Shown piece after piece: positions 13,161 through 19,212 of a DNA stretch of 19,212 nucleotides. Every line of letters starts with the position of its first letter. The first letter of the stretch is position 1. Source of the DNA: Clostridium sp. UBA5530 (GTDB lineage: Bacteria > Bacillota > Clostridia > Clostridiales > Clostridiaceae); the NCBI GenBank assembly GCA_002423705.1, contig DINW01000015.1, positions 7,503 to 26,714 of the forward strand, written 5' to 3'. The notes under the pieces were generated by a model. It saw only the letters and a list, made by a program, of their open reading frames with translations, made no database searches and had not been told where the DNA came from. Both the position numbers and the translations under genes were made by a program.

Positions 13161-13552
13161 GCACCTTCCATAATCTTATCTTTTAAAACTTCCTTCAATA
13201 TATCATCACTTTTGAATATTCCCAGTACTTTGATAGATTTTATAGTTCTTGTAGCTAAATCTGGAGTTATATCATCTTTTAAATTGAGCATCCCTATGAT
13301 TTTTAACTCCAGTTTCATATTATCCCTTAATACCTTCTCTAAATCTTTTTTTCCATAGGTTACAATTCCTAAATAATATCCATACCTTTCTGTTAACAAT
13401 TCTATCTTTCTTTCATTTTTAGTAAGTTGTCTTTCTATAGCCTTGCTAAGAAATTCGTCTCTGTTTTTATACATTCCAGATTCAATCAAAAGATCTATAT
13501 CTCCTAAATCTATAGCATGAACATTAAAAGTTACTTTTTCAGTTGATTCCAC
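13145..13552 (-). CDS. CopG-like ribbon-helix-helix regulator
   Basis: The N-terminus is a ribbon-helix-helix DNA-binding domain: strand EKVTFNVHAID, then DLGDIDLLIESGMYKNRDEFLSKAIERQL, where YKNRDEFLSKAI is the second helix with the typical N-R-x-x-F pattern. The C-terminal 80 residues are charged and helical, with VLRDNMKLELKIIGMLNLKDD and IKSIKVLGIFKSDDILKEVL, and have no known catalytic motif; they may bind a ligand or mediate oligomerisation. The frame reaches ATG at 13570, but no ribosome binding site fits there. GTG at 13552 has GGAAAGG nine bases upstream and gives 135 residues, so it is preferred. No toxin gene follows, so an antitoxin role is unlikely. The promoter sits inside a perfect palindrome (13575-13602), suggesting autorepression. 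Confidence 0.8.
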   Translation of the reverse strand: MESTEKVTFNVHAIDLGDIDLLIESGMYKNRDEFLSKAIERQLTKNERKIELLTERYGYYLGIVTYGKKDLEKVLRDNMKLELKIIGMLNLKDDITPDLATRTIKSIKVLGIFKSDDILKEVLKDKIMEGAGVAK

Positions 13553-13574
13553 AATAAACATCCTTTCCATATTT

Positions 13575-13602
13575 TGGTATAATATTTTAAAATATTATAC
13601 CA
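13575..13602 (-). promoter_or_regulatory. 28-bp perfect palindrome with embedded extended -10 promoter
   Basis: The half-site TGGTATAATATTTT is followed by its exact reverse complement with no spacer. On the minus strand TGGTATAAT (rc of 13594-13602) is an extended -10 box placed correctly for the ribbon-helix-helix gene; symmetry puts the same box on the plus strand at 13575-13583, pointing toward that gene's own coding region. No good -35 is seen on the minus strand (CTAGAT), fitting an extended -10 promoter. Ribbon-helix-helix proteins bind palindromes as paired dimers, so this is a likely autoregulatory operator. Confidence 0.65.
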
Positions 13603-13760
13603 CACCATGAAAAAAAATCTAGCCCCTATTGTAATTAAGATATATATATAAATTTATTCAGTATTATATTAACTTATTAATTTTATTTACCATAAAGATA
13701 ATAATTGTGATATTTTCATGTTTTATGTCACATTTTGTTATATTATACACCTCAATACTA

Positions 13761-13787
13761 TAAACTTTCTTCATTTATATTCGAATA
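13761..13787 (+). promoter_or_regulatory. Candidate sigma-D (flagellar type) promoter of the chemoreceptor gene
   Basis: TAAACTTT (13761-13768), 11 bases, then TTCGAATA (13780-13787). This resembles the sigma-28 form TAAAGTTT-N11-GCCGATAA: 7 of 8 in the -35 half, but only the CGA core and one more base in the -10 half. Chemoreceptor genes are typical sigma-D targets. The start would be about 140 bases before the gene. Confidence 0.45.
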
Positions 13788-13824
13788 GTAATATTGTTAG
13801 TTTAACTTATCTAAAGTCGTATCT

Positions 13825-13864
13825 TCTGTAACACTCCAATCCAAAGAAGGTGTAGTGTTACAGA
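13825..13864 (+). promoter_or_regulatory. 11-bp inverted repeat in the chemoreceptor leader
   Basis: TCTGTAACACT (13825-13835) and AGTGTTACAGA (13854-13864) are exact complements around 18 bases. No T run follows, so it is not a terminator. It lies between the candidate sigma-D promoter and the AAAGGAGG at 13916, as an RNA hairpin in the leader or an operator. I could not match it to a c-di-GMP riboswitch. The rest of the gap 13603-13930 holds no gene that I can see. Confidence 0.55.
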
Positions 13865-13930
13865 GCACATACACCAAATTAATTAAAAAACATAACGTAA
13901 ATACATCTAAATAACAAAGGAGGATTACTA

Positions 13931-15934
13931 TTGAAAAGTTCAAAATTTAACACATTTAGAGGACAAATTACTAAATTACTCATTATAACATCTTTCATTC
14001 CAATTCTTTTAGTTTCCTTAGGAAGCTTTTATTCTGTTAGAAACACAGTAAAAAAAGACTTTTCTAATCTTATGGAGGCAAACGTTAATACTATAAGCAC
14101 TTCCATTATTGATAGTTTCTCCAGAAATGAAAACAACTTAAAGTTTCTTTCTGAAGAATCTAATGCAAAAGGCGCCTTAGAAAATACCAATAATGAAATC
14201 ACTTGGATAAATAAAACCTTAGATAATTATGTAGCTGCTAACAAGGATATTCTATTCGCTTATATATTATTAGAAAATAATAAGTTTATTAGTTCTCCAT
14301 CGGTGGATATTGATCCCCTTTCGTTGAAAGATAAAAATTGGTATAAAACCGCCATGGCTTCCCCAGATAAGGTTACACTTACCGATGCATATTTTGATTC
14401 GTCAACTAATAAGCCTGTTATAACCTATTCCAAAGCTATAAAAGATAAAAATAATAAAATTATAGGTGTAATGTGCTTAGATATAAATTTAGACTCTATA
14501 GTTGAAGTAGTTAATGATTGTAAAGTGGATTACAACTCTACTACCACAGTACTATCCCTAGATGGAACAATTGTTGCTGACAAAGATTCATCTATAATGG
14601 GGAAAAACAAGGATGATCTGCCTTGGATATCGGATGCTTTGAATTATGATAAAAGCTCTTCTAACATGATTGAAATAGATGGAGAAAAATTATTAATGTT
14701 TACTAAGCTAGAAAAAGACACTAATCTTTTAATCGTGTCTTTTACCCCTTATAATGAAGTAATTAAGGCTGTTTCTTCTTCATTAACTCTACCGTTCATA
14801 ATATTTATAGTTACAGTAATAGTGATATTTATTATAAGCAAAATATTTTCTTCAAAAATCTCAACTCCAATTAAGGACGTTACTCTGATTCTTGATAAGA
14901 TTAAAGATGGAGATTTTACTGAAAAAGCTACTTTAAAAACTAATTATACATCAGAGCTAAAATCAATAGTGAATTCCGTTAATTCCTTAGTAGATGATAT
15001 GGTTGATATACTATCCTCTGTAAAAAGTTCTGCAGGTGCTGTAAGTGAAGCTGCTGACACTCTGTTTGTAATAACTAATGAGTCTACCCAAGTTGGAGAA
15101 CAGGTGGCTGAAGCTATAAGCGAAATTGCTCAGGGTGCTACAGATCAAGCAGCAGATCTTAATACTAGCATAGACATAGTAACTAATTTAGGCAATGAAG
15201 TAAACAGCTCTTTAGAGAACTCTCAGAATATGCTAATATCTTCTGGAAATGTTAAAAAATCTACAGAAGAAGGACTTAACACAATAAACCTATTAAAATC
15301 TAATTATGAGAAAAATAATGAAGCTACTCAAACAGTGGCTGAAAAGGTAAATCTTGTTGCTAAGAACTCTGCTAAGATAGAATCTATAACTCTTGCTATT
15401 AAATCAATCACAGAGCAAACTAATCTTCTTGCTCTAAATGCTTCCATTGAGGCTGCTAGAGCTGGAGAAGCTGGACATGGTTTTGCAGTTGTTGCTAATG
15501 AAGTTAGAAAACTTGCTGAGGAATCCGCTAAGTTTGCGGGAGAAATCTCTTCAGTTATCTCAGAAAACAATACTAGTATTAAGGATTTATATGAGCATAT
15601 GAAGATTTCTTCTGAGCTCAACTTGAAAACTGGTGAAAGTGTTAATATAACTACAAACACCTTTGAAGAAATAGCTTCACTGATAATAGATTTAGAGTCC
15701 TTAATCACTATTGTGAATAATTCTTTATCTGAAATAAATAATAGCAAGAACAAAGTTGTAGATAATATATCCAACGTTTCCTCTGTGGCTCAGGAAACTG
15801 CCGCTACTTCTGAAGAAGTAAGCGCTTCAAGCGAAGAGCAAGCTTCTGGATTAAATGAAATTTCACGACAAGCTGAATCATTAAAATCTAGTGCTGATAC
15901 CATGGCTACACTAATAGATAAGTTTAAAATTTAA
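13931..15934 (+). CDS. Methyl-accepting chemotaxis protein with dCache sensor
   Basis: The 667-residue receptor has a first membrane helix (about residues 13-35), an extracellular double-Cache sensor (about 36-280, with DPLSLKDKNWYKTAM near 130-144 and NKPVITYSKAIKDKNNKIIGVMCLDINLDSI), a second helix (about 285-306), a HAMP linker (about 307-360) and a cytoplasmic signalling domain. The hairpin tip (around 493-530) reads EQTNLLALNASIEAARAGEAGHGFAVVANEVRKLAEES, the part that contacts CheA and CheW. dCache domains usually bind amino acids or other small molecules; the ligand here is unknown. The C-terminus lacks a CheR-binding pentapeptide. The start is TTG with AAAGGAGG seven bases upstream, because no suitable ATG exists. 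It stands alone, behind a possible sigma-D promoter. Confidence 0.96.
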   Translation: MKSSKFNTFRGQITKLLIITSFIPILLVSLGSFYSVRNTVKKDFSNLMEANVNTISTSIIDSFSRNENNLKFLSEESNAKGALENTNNEITWINKTLDNYVAANKDILFAYILLENNKFISSPSVDIDPLSLKDKNWYKTAMASPDKVTLTDAYFDSSTNKPVITYSKAIKDKNNKIIGVMCLDINLDSIVEVVNDCKVDYNSTTTVLSLDGTIVADKDSSIMGKNKDDLPWISDALNYDKSSSNMIEIDGEKLLMFTKLEKDTNLLIVSFTPYNEVIKAVSSSLTLPFIIFIVTVIVIFIISKIFSSKISTPIKDVTLILDKIKDGDFTEKATLKTNYTSELKSIVNSVNSLVDDMVDILSSVKSSAGAVSEAADTLFVITNESTQVGEQVAEAISEIAQGATDQAADLNTSIDIVTNLGNEVNSSLENSQNMLISSGNVKKSTEEGLNTINLLKSNYEKNNEATQTVAEKVNLVAKNSAKIESITLAIKSITEQTNLLALNASIEAARAGEAGHGFAVVANEVRKLAEESAKFAGEISSVISENNTSIKDLYEHMKISSELNLKTGESVNITTNTFEEIASLIIDLESLITIVNNSLSEINNSKNKVVDNISNVSSVAQETAATSEEVSASSEEQASGLNEISRQAESLKSSADTMATLIDKFKI

Positions 15935-15951
15935 TATAATTCTAAATATTC

Positions 15952-15980
15952 TTTACTTTTAAAATCTCATATTATATACT
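15952..15980 (+). promoter_or_regulatory. SigA-type promoter of the ABC exporter leader
   Basis: TTTACT (15952-15957), 17 bases, then TATACT (15975-15980), matching 4 of 6 and 5 of 6 consensus positions at optimal spacing. Transcription would start near 15987, giving a leader of about 290 bases to the ABC gene start at 16276. The spacer between the boxes is one arm of a 14-bp inverted repeat. Confidence 0.65.
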
Positions 15981-16024
15981 ATAGTTAATATATTTAACTT
16001 GGAGGATAACTAATATGAGATTTT
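15961..16024 (+). repeat. 14-bp inverted repeat flanking the leader start region
   Basis: AAAATCTCATATTA (15961-15974) and TAATATGAGATTTT (16011-16024) are exact complements around 36 bases that hold the -10 box, start point and GGAGG of the upstream ORF. In RNA reading through from the chemoreceptor gene it would fold, hide the ORF start and end in TTTTT, so it may terminate that gene. In RNA from the local promoter the left arm is absent. Confidence 0.65.
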
Positions 16025-16068
16025 TAGAATGTTTGATACTGAAGAACTCCGAACTTTTATCTTTATAG
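16015..16068 (+). CDS. 17-codon leader peptide ORF upstream of the ABC exporter
   Basis: ATG at 16015 has GGAGG nine bases upstream (16001-16005), and the frame closes with TAG, giving MRFLECLILKNSELLSL. It lies about 28 bases after the predicted transcription start and about 110 bases before the first terminator. Its codons 11-14 form the left arm of a hairpin (16047-16085), and codons 4-8 are complementary to 16160-16171. It is leucine-rich (6 of 17), but with mixed codons, so starvation-type attenuation is less likely than antibiotic- or peptide-induced stalling. A leader role is inferred from position, ribosome binding site and structure; no homologue was checked. Confidence 0.6.
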   Translation: MRFLECLILKNSELLSL

Positions 16069-16085
16069 TGATACATTGTTCGGAG
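16047..16085 (+). promoter_or_regulatory. Leader hairpin overlapping the end of the upstream ORF
   Basis: CTCCGAAC (16047-16054) pairs perfectly with GTTCGGAG (16078-16085). The stop codon of the 17-codon ORF lies in the 23-base loop, so a ribosome finishing or stalling there would open the stem. Weaker hairpins follow at 16095-16114 (AATAAC/GTTATT) and 16117-16138 (GGTGA/TCACC). Confidence 0.6.
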
Positions 16086-16179
16086 CCTACAAATAATAAC
16101 TGCTAGCCGTTATTTTGGTGAGTTTTAATCCTGTCACCTTTAGTTAGTTGTTGTCATTTTTAAACATTCTATGATAGTT

Positions 16180-16212
16180 AGGGCTATGGACTTTGTGTCC
16201 ATAGCCCTTTTT
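16180..16212 (+). terminator. First intrinsic terminator in the ABC leader
   Basis: AGGGCTATGGAC (16180-16191) pairs perfectly with GTCCATAGCCCT (16197-16208) around TTTGT, followed by a T run through 16212 and GCTTTT. It is a strong terminator 64 bases upstream of the ABC gene it precedes, so it must be conditional or serve as an attenuator. Confidence 0.92.
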
Positions 16213-16225
16213 GCTTTTCTAATTT

Positions 16226-16253
16226 AGCAGGGGCTAGTTTGCCTCTGCTTTTT
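16226..16253 (+). terminator. Second intrinsic terminator in the ABC leader
   Basis: AGCAGGGGC (16226-16234) pairs with GCCTCTGCT (16241-16249) through nine positions with one G-U pair, loop TAGTTT, T run to 16253. It ends only 10 bases before the AGGAG (16263-16267) of the ABC gene. Two terminators in a row before a gene point to tightly controlled read-through. Confidence 0.85.
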
Positions 16254-16275
16254 AATATTATTAGGAGATGATTTT

Positions 16276-17868
16276 ATGTTTTTTAATAAAGATATTTTTA
16301 AAGTTACCTTATCAAATATAATAAAAGGTTTGTGGAGTTTTATTTGTGGTTTTATATTGGCAGACTTTTCTTCTAAGCTAATAGATGCTGCTGTAAATAA
16401 AAATACGTCTTTAGTTATATCAATAGCTCTTAAGTTTCTAATATTTTTATTGGTTATGAAATCTATTGATTTATATTTGGGGATTTTATGTAGTAAATTA
16501 GAAACTTTTTATAAGGGTAATTATAAAATCAAGGCTTATAACCTTTTATACCAGCAAAAGGTTTCTTCCATTGAAAAGCTACCCTTAGGCAACCTAAAGG
16601 AGCGACTAACAGATGATGTATCCAATACCTTCGACTTTTTCACAAAGGTGCTATCTTATATAGTTGTAGGGTTATTTATTTCTATAGGATATCTATGTTT
16701 TATGTACCATACAAATTCTTCATTAGCCATAACTATGCTATTGATTTCCTTTGTTCAATTAATTCCTCCTTATGTGGTAAAACACTGGCTCGAAAAAAAT
16801 TACATTAATACACGAAACATAGAAGGTGAATTAACTGAACATCTTATATGTGGTTACAATGGCCTTTCAACTATTAAAAGCTTTAACGGTGAAAAATGGT
16901 ACATGTCTAACCTTAAAAAAATTCATGAAAGGTACTATGCCATAGGTAAAAAATCTGAAATTACAGCTCAGGTTGAAGATGCATTGAACAAAACTGTAGT
17001 AACTATTTTAACCTATATAACCTATGGAATCATAGGACTATTTGTACTTTCCAACTCCATATCATTAGAAGAATCAGTAGCTCTAGCTGTGCTTTCTAAA
17101 AAGTTTTATGATGGGGCTAATATGATATTTTCAGCAATTGCAAAATACTTTATCTTCAAAAAAGCTAAGGATAGATTAAGGATTCTTACTTTTAATTGTC
17201 CATATGGTCCTAAGGAGGAACCTTCTAAGGATGATTTACTATTTAAACTTAAGAATCTTAATTATGGTTTTGAAAGCAACTTATTATTTAAAGATTTTAA
17301 TTTGAACTTAGAAAAAGGTGTTAAATACGCCATAGTTGGAAGCAATGGTTCAGGAAAATCTACTCTTTTGAAGCTTTTATTAAAAATGAAGGATGACTAC
17401 GAAGGTGATATTTATTATAGAGGTAGCTCTTTACGTCATACTACAGAAAAAGATTTTTATAGAGATATAGCCTATATACCTCAAAAGGACATGCTGCTAT
17501 CCTTAACTCCTAAGGCTCTTTTTCTTTCTTTAGAGGATGCTGTTAATTTTTCTTATAACAAGGCTATAGCTATGGCACAATCTTTAAAATTGTCAATGGA
17601 TACAATAGAAAATCACCCAATTGACACCTTATCAGGTGGTGAGAGAAAAAAAATATTTATCATAGCAGCCTTATGTAGAGAAAGTGAGGTCGTGATTTTA
17701 GATGAACCTACAAATAGTCTTGATAGCATTAGTCGAAATGCTCTTATGTCAATAATCAAGAATTTAGATAAGTCTGTACTAATAATAAGCCACAACAAAA
17801 AACTTATCCAGTGTTGTGATGCTACTATAAATATATGCAAAGGCGGTGCTATTATATGGAATCATTAA
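16276..17868 (+). CDS. ABC exporter half-transporter, permease-ATPase fusion (first subunit)
   Basis: The 530-residue product has a type I exporter membrane domain (about residues 1-300, hydrophobic stretches near 15-35, 50-68, 130-150, 155-175, 240-265) fused to a nucleotide-binding domain. Motifs are Walker A GSNGSGKST (355-363), Q-loop Q403 (YIPQKD), signature LSGGERKK (452-459), Walker B VVILDEPT with catalytic E477, and H-loop H506 (ISHNKK); all are canonical. It is a little shorter than the usual 570-600. Direction is export by family. The substrate is unknown, and there is no C39 peptidase domain. It overlaps the second half-transporter gene by 13 bases, so the two likely form a heterodimer. 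Expression is expected to depend on the attenuator-like leader upstream. ATG has AGGAG eight bases before it. Confidence 0.93.
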   Translation: MFFNKDIFKVTLSNIIKGLWSFICGFILADFSSKLIDAAVNKNTSLVISIALKFLIFLLVMKSIDLYLGILCSKLETFYKGNYKIKAYNLLYQQKVSSIEKLPLGNLKERLTDDVSNTFDFFTKVLSYIVVGLFISIGYLCFMYHTNSSLAITMLLISFVQLIPPYVVKHWLEKNYINTRNIEGELTEHLICGYNGLSTIKSFNGEKWYMSNLKKIHERYYAIGKKSEITAQVEDALNKTVVTILTYITYGIIGLFVLSNSISLEESVALAVLSKKFYDGANMIFSAIAKYFIFKKAKDRLRILTFNCPYGPKEEPSKDDLLFKLKNLNYGFESNLLFKDFNLNLEKGVKYAIVGSNGSGKSTLLKLLLKMKDDYEGDIYYRGSSLRHTTEKDFYRDIAYIPQKDMLLSLTPKALFLSLEDAVNFSYNKAIAMAQSLKLSMDTIENHPIDTLSGGERKKIFIIAALCRESEVVILDEPTNSLDSISRNALMSIIKNLDKSVLIISHNKKLIQCCDATINICKGGAIIWNH

Positions 17869-19212
17869 GAAAACAAGGATTTTCCCATTGTGTAAAGATA
17901 ATGAAGGTATCCATAATCCTTTACATTATCTCTGGGTTTTTAACTAATTATCTATCTATTTTTACCGCTAAAATTATGGGTTCCTTAGCAGATTCTATTT
18001 TAAGGGGTAATCATAATATTGTATATTCAAATTTATTATGGTTAGTAGTTTCTATAATTATAAATTTAGTTTTTCTGCCTTTCTTAATTGTTGTCCAAAA
18101 CACTGTTATGCTTAAGGAATCTTTAATACATGATAGATTTATATATAATAAGTTTCTTCAAAAGGACTATTTAAAATCTAGACAATATTCTCCTGGAGAA
18201 ATAGTTCACAGAATGGAAGAGGATTTAGTAGACTATAGATTTACTTTGATAAACCTTATGTCTCTGCCCTTTGTTTTAATATTTACTGCTGCATGTTTAA
18301 GCTTTTATATATTCTCATGTCCACTATATGGTCTTGTATGTGTAGCTTCTTCAATTGCACCTTTATTAGTAGCTTGTATCTCTAGAAAATTAGAAGCTAA
18401 ATATGCTAAAGAAACAAGAGAATATAATGATAGGTCCTTGACTATAGAAGTTGAATTATGTGAAGGTTTTTCCTACTTAAAACAAAATAATCTGGATACC
18501 TTTGCTATGAAAAGATTTAAGGACAATTTTATAAAATTCTATAATAAAACAGCGAAAAAAGATATTAATTGCAAAGAAGTAGTTAATTTTTTTAATGATA
18601 CTTCCACTTACATTGCTCAAATTATAGTTATAGCCTTTGGTGCCTACCTTGTATCAAAGGATGTTATTTCTCCCGGAGTTATAGCTAGCTATTTAGGGTA
18701 TATGGCCTCAGTAAAGGTTGTTGCAGATAGTTCTGCCTCACTCCTCCGTTTATACTCTAGACATAAAATTAATGGAGATAGATTAGTAGAGTTTTATAAA
18801 GATGAAGAAATTAATGGTTCTAAAGAAATTTCTTCTATACAAAATATTTCTATAGAAAATCTAGGCCTATGCTATGATAATAATCCACCTACCTTTGAAA
18901 ATATAAATATTTTAGTACTCCCTAACGCAAAGCTATGTATTAAGGGTGGAAATGGCCGAGGTAAATCTTCCTTAATTAAAATTCTTTGTGGCCTTTACAG
19001 CAACTACACTGGTACTATAAAGTTTAATGATATTGATGTAAAAACTTTGGACATACATTCTTTGAGACAGCACATAGCATACATGGAACAAGATCCCTAT
19101 ATTTTCAAGGGAACCATTGAAGATAATCTTAAAATAGCTAATCCTTCTAAAACTACTGAAGAACTTCTTGAGGTCCTTGAAAAAGTACAATTAATAAATA
19201 TCCTCCGGCCTA
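17856..19212 (+). CDS. ABC exporter half-transporter, second subunit (cut by window end)
   Basis: The frame is open from ATG at 17856 to the window end (452 codons). It begins inside the end of the previous gene (13-base overlap, different frame), with AAAGGCGG about 12 bases upstream. Residues about 1-300 form a type I exporter membrane domain, including the coupling segment SPGEIVHRMEEDLVDYRF (about 111-128). The nucleotide-binding domain starts near 330, with Walker A GGNGRGKSS (364-372) and Q412 in YMEQDPYIF. The signature, Walker B and H-loop lie beyond the window, so whether this site is catalytically complete or degenerate is unknown. Together with the first subunit it fits a BmrCD-like heterodimeric exporter of drugs, peptides or lipids. 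Confidence 0.9.
   Translation, partial: MESLRKQGFSHCVKIMKVSIILYIISGFLTNYLSIFTAKIMGSLADSILRGNHNIVYSNLLWLVVSIIINLVFLPFLIVVQNTVMLKESLIHDRFIYNKFLQKDYLKSRQYSPGEIVHRMEEDLVDYRFTLINLMSLPFVLIFTAACLSFYIFSCPLYGLVCVASSIAPLLVACISRKLEAKYAKETREYNDRSLTIEVELCEGFSYLKQNNLDTFAMKRFKDNFIKFYNKTAKKDINCKEVVNFFNDTSTYIAQIIVIAFGAYLVSKDVISPGVIASYLGYMASVKVVADSSASLLRLYSRHKINGDRLVEFYKDEEINGSKEISSIQNISIENLGLCYDNNPPTFENINILVLPNAKLCIKGGNGRGKSSLIKILCGLYSNYTGTIKFNDIDVKTLDIHSLRQHIAYMEQDPYIFKGTIEDNLKIANPSKTTEELLEVLEKVQLINILRP

Noticed and set aside
13145..13552. Antitoxin half of a toxin-antitoxin pair
   Set aside because: No toxin-like gene adjoins; the next gene is a large DUF445 membrane protein with its own promoter and a strong terminator between them.
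13706..13732. TGTGA...TCACA resembling a Crp-type site
   Set aside because: The spacer is 17 bases rather than 6, and the region is AT-rich, so a chance pair is more likely.
15328..15774. 148-codon open frame on the minus strand inside the chemoreceptor gene
   Set aside because: It is antisense to the highly conserved signalling domain, which explains the open frame. No ribosome binding site or known motif.
15987..16275. T-box, guanidine, or other known riboswitch in the ABC leader
   Set aside because: No T-box core (GGGTGGNACCGCG) and no recognised aptamer consensus; the upstream ORF and terminators fit attenuation better.
18972..19190. 72-codon minus-strand frame near the window end
   Set aside because: It lies antisense to the nucleotide-binding domain of the second ABC subunit, whose reading frame is unambiguous.

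Overview
The window looks like a chromosomal piece of a low-GC, endospore-forming anaerobe of the class Clostridia, most likely a Clostridium or near relative. The signs are very AT-rich DNA, strong AGGAGG ribosome binding sites, frequent TTG and GTG starts, a monocluster ferredoxin, a TPP riboswitch driving thiT, and the Firmicute cluster tatD - yabE-like - rnmV - rsmA. No rRNA, tRNA, CRISPR array, transposase or phage gene is visible.

Layout. (1) 1-1342, plus strand: degV followed by a PadR-type regulator. (2) 1355-2798, plus strand: a 56-residue protein behind a hairpin that buries its ribosome binding site, then a promoter, TPP riboswitch and terminator controlling thiT and a small MTH1187-type thiamine-binding protein. 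(3) 2878-5837, minus strand: ferredoxin, and a tight lgt - lipoprotein - mrp/NBP35 unit. (4) 5902-7236, minus strand: an unrecognised 444-residue two-domain protein with a highly charged linker. (5) 7311-10999, minus strand: the RNA-maturation and cell-wall cluster of tatD, yabE-like G5/3D protein, rnmV and rsmA. (6) 11197-11455, plus strand: a cold-shock protein. (7) 11516-13602, minus strand: a DUF445 membrane protein and a ribbon-helix-helix regulator whose promoter lies inside a perfect 28-bp palindrome. (8) 13761-15934, plus strand: a chemotaxis receptor behind a possible sigma-D promoter. (9) 15952-19212, plus strand: a regulated leader and two overlapping half-ABC exporters, the second cut by the window end.

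Most interesting region. The leader at 15952-16275 has a good promoter, a 17-codon upstream ORF with its own ribosome binding site, hairpins overlapping that ORF, a 12-bp complement between the ORF and the segment just before the terminator, and two consecutive intrinsic terminators before the ABC genes. This is the layout expected for ribosome-mediated transcription attenuation of a drug or peptide exporter, analogous to bmrB-bmrCD of Bacillus subtilis. Other points of interest are the palindrome at the ribbon-helix-helix gene, a family of structured repeats just after minus-strand genes (2878-2932, 3227-3271, 11488-11516), and two terminators whose stems are built from the last codons of their genes.

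All calls come from reading the sequence by eye. Family names rest on recognised motifs, not on database searches.
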